Of a stretch of DNA of 64,000 nucleotides, positions 63,122-64,000 are shown one piece after another. Numbering within the stretch: the first letter of the stretch is position 1; each line of letters opens with the position of its first letter. This stretch comes from Rhynchopus sp. YZ270_cl-10. Lineage: Eukaryota > Euglenozoa > Diplonemea > Diplonemida > Diplonemidae. Both the position numbers and the translations under genes were made by a program. The DNA lies in contig OZ037877.1 in the NCBI GenBank assembly GCA_964035575.1, positions 992,001 to 1,056,000 on the forward strand, given 5' to 3'. The notes beneath the pieces were generated by a model. The model searched no databases, was not told the origin of the DNA, and worked only from the letters and a program-made list of their open reading frames with translations.

Positions 63122-64000
63122 ATGGCAACACTCGGTAGCGCGCGCTACAGAGTGGCGACATCAGTAGTGGCACTACTGATGGTCGCAATCGCGGCGGCGG
63201 CGGAGGACGCGACGGCGGCGACGGCGGCGGCGGCGACGGATGAGACGGCGAAGGATGCGCTGTCAGCGACGTCAGCGGCGGTTGCTACAACAGTAGCACA
63301 CTCGACCCCGCTCCCCCCCCCACACCTCGGTCGGACAAGCAGAGAAGGTCCCGAGGCTGTCGGCACGGTGGACCACCTCCCACCCACACACGGTTGCGCA
63401 CCAGTGGGAACCGGCTACGCCGCGAGGCATGCCACGGGAAGGTTAGGCCGCGTGGACCCCCCCGACCGCCGGGGTCGGGACGCCGAAGGACAGACGAAGA
63501 TCGCGCGTAAACGAAGGCGGGGGGGAAGGGAGGCGGGATTTTTTGGGTGGAAGGGGCCAAGAGCCCCGTTTTTTCTCCTTTTTCTCTCCCCAGTTTGTTT
63601 TGCCCCTCCTTTGGACCCACCTCCCCAAGCCCCTAATCAAACATTTCACCCTCTCCCATTCCCCGGGTCCAAAGTTTTTCAACCCTCCCTCGTTCAGTCG
63701 GGGATCAGGGTGGGGCCTTTTTATTGCTTCCCCCCTTTTTCTCCCTCCATATACCGCGGCTTTGTCCCACCTTCTCCTGCTCATTATGTCCAAACATTTC
63801 CTTTACTTTTTATTTTCAACAATTCACAAAATACCCCGGACAGGGTGAGCGTTCGGAGAGAGGCGGGAGGTCTGTGGTTCGGTTCCCTCCCCCCACCCCA
63901 CCCCTTTGTTTTTAAAAATAAGATGTGGTCGGTTCCAGAGCTCGAGTCGGTAGGGCGGGCCTCAGTTCCCCCCCCCCGCCTCCTTCATTCACCCTTTTGC
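63122..64000 (+). CDS. Open frame with N-terminal hydrophobic segment, runs off the window
   Basis: From ATG 63122 (context CCAAAATGG, like the 21650 start) the frame is open for all 293 codons to the edge. Residues 11-27 (VATSVVALLMVAIAAAA) look like a signal peptide or anchor, followed by an Ala/Thr/Asp-rich segment to about 62. Beyond about residue 65 the translation is Pro/Gly/Arg-rich with homopolymer-derived stretches and may be intronic or 3' sequence read through by chance. No domain is recognised. There is no splice-acceptor-like site between the SL-like exon and the ATG, in contrast to the other genes. It may be a retrocopied gene, or a chance frame downstream of an SL RNA copy. Confidence 0.4.
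   Translation, partial: MATLGSARYRVATSVVALLMVAIAAAAEDATAATAAAATDETAKDALSATSAAVATTVAHSTPLPPPHLGRTSREGPEAVGTVDHLPPTHGCAPVGTGYAARHATGRLGRVDPPDRRGRDAEGQTKIARKRRRGGREAGFFGWKGPRAPFFLLFLSPVCFAPPLDPPPQAPNQTFHPLPFPGSKVFQPSLVQSGIRVGPFYCFPPFSPSIYRGFVPPSPAHYVQTFPLLFIFNNSQNTPDRVSVRREAGGLWFGSLPPPHPFVFKNKMWSVPELESVGRASVPPPRLLHSPFC

Noticed and set aside
1-64000. Retroviral, LTR, LINE or Polinton-type elements
   Set aside because: I found no reverse transcriptase, integrase, capsid-like or polymerase-like coding region and no long terminal direct repeats; the mobile DNA seen is of DNA-transposon and SINE-like type.

Overview
The window reads as nuclear DNA of a diplonemid-like euglenozoan flagellate. The main evidence is a 38-nt sequence at 63027-63064. 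It opens with CCAACGATTT, contains ACAGTTTCTGTACTT and ends ATTG followed by GTATAC, so it matches my memory of the diplonemid spliced leader (SL) exon and shares its 3' half with the kinetoplastid SL. Two further traits agree. All eight credible protein genes lie on the + strand across 64 kb, as expected for polycistronic transcription. Most starts sit shortly after a pyrimidine tract and AG, as expected for trans-splice acceptors. Ordinary cis-introns (GTATGT/GTATGG...CAG) also occur in one gene. The species cannot be named from sequence alone.

Genes from left to right: a three-exon HRD1/synoviolin-type ERAD ubiquitin ligase (3238-5146); a small membrane protein with a knottin-like six-cysteine module (13770-14498) and a broken duplicate of its tail; two paralogous type I membrane proteins with a large ectodomain, Thr/Pro stalk and strongly conserved cytoplasmic tail (21650-23569 and 32844-34859), which fit no family I know; a Cache-type receptor nucleotide cyclase with altered active-site residues (48859-51321); a Siw14/PFA-DSP-type phosphatase fold with Ser in place of the catalytic Cys (53663-54331); a hAT-transposase-like zinc-finger protein (56704-57831); and an open frame with an N-terminal hydrophobic segment running off the right edge (63122-64000), directly downstream of the SL-like exon.

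Most of the window is accessory DNA. At least seven non-autonomous hAT elements are defined by terminal inverted repeats (TIRs) and perfect 8-bp target duplications (7405-8181, 8521-9244, 20545-21222, 28623-29879, 37444-38191, 42255-44499, 45706-46918); an eighth (44509-45328) has imperfect flanks. There are TA-flanked MITEs and foldbacks, a pogo/Tigger-like element, and a TTAA-flanked piggyBac-like element. Short-monomer satellites form a related series (TACAG, TACACAG, TATACACAG), and several arrays sit inside transposons. Small SINE-like repeats with conserved hairpins, Pol III A-box-like motifs and T-rich tails are scattered through intergenic DNA and one intron. I saw no reverse transcriptase, LTRs, capsid genes or CRISPR array.

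The genes share no obvious pathway: ER protein quality control, cell-surface sensing (two receptors, one cyclase, one knottin-like membrane protein) and inositol-pyrophosphate or phosphoprotein signalling are represented. The points most worth following are the SL-like exon joined to a gene, the receptor pair, and the spread of satellite arrays inside hAT elements.
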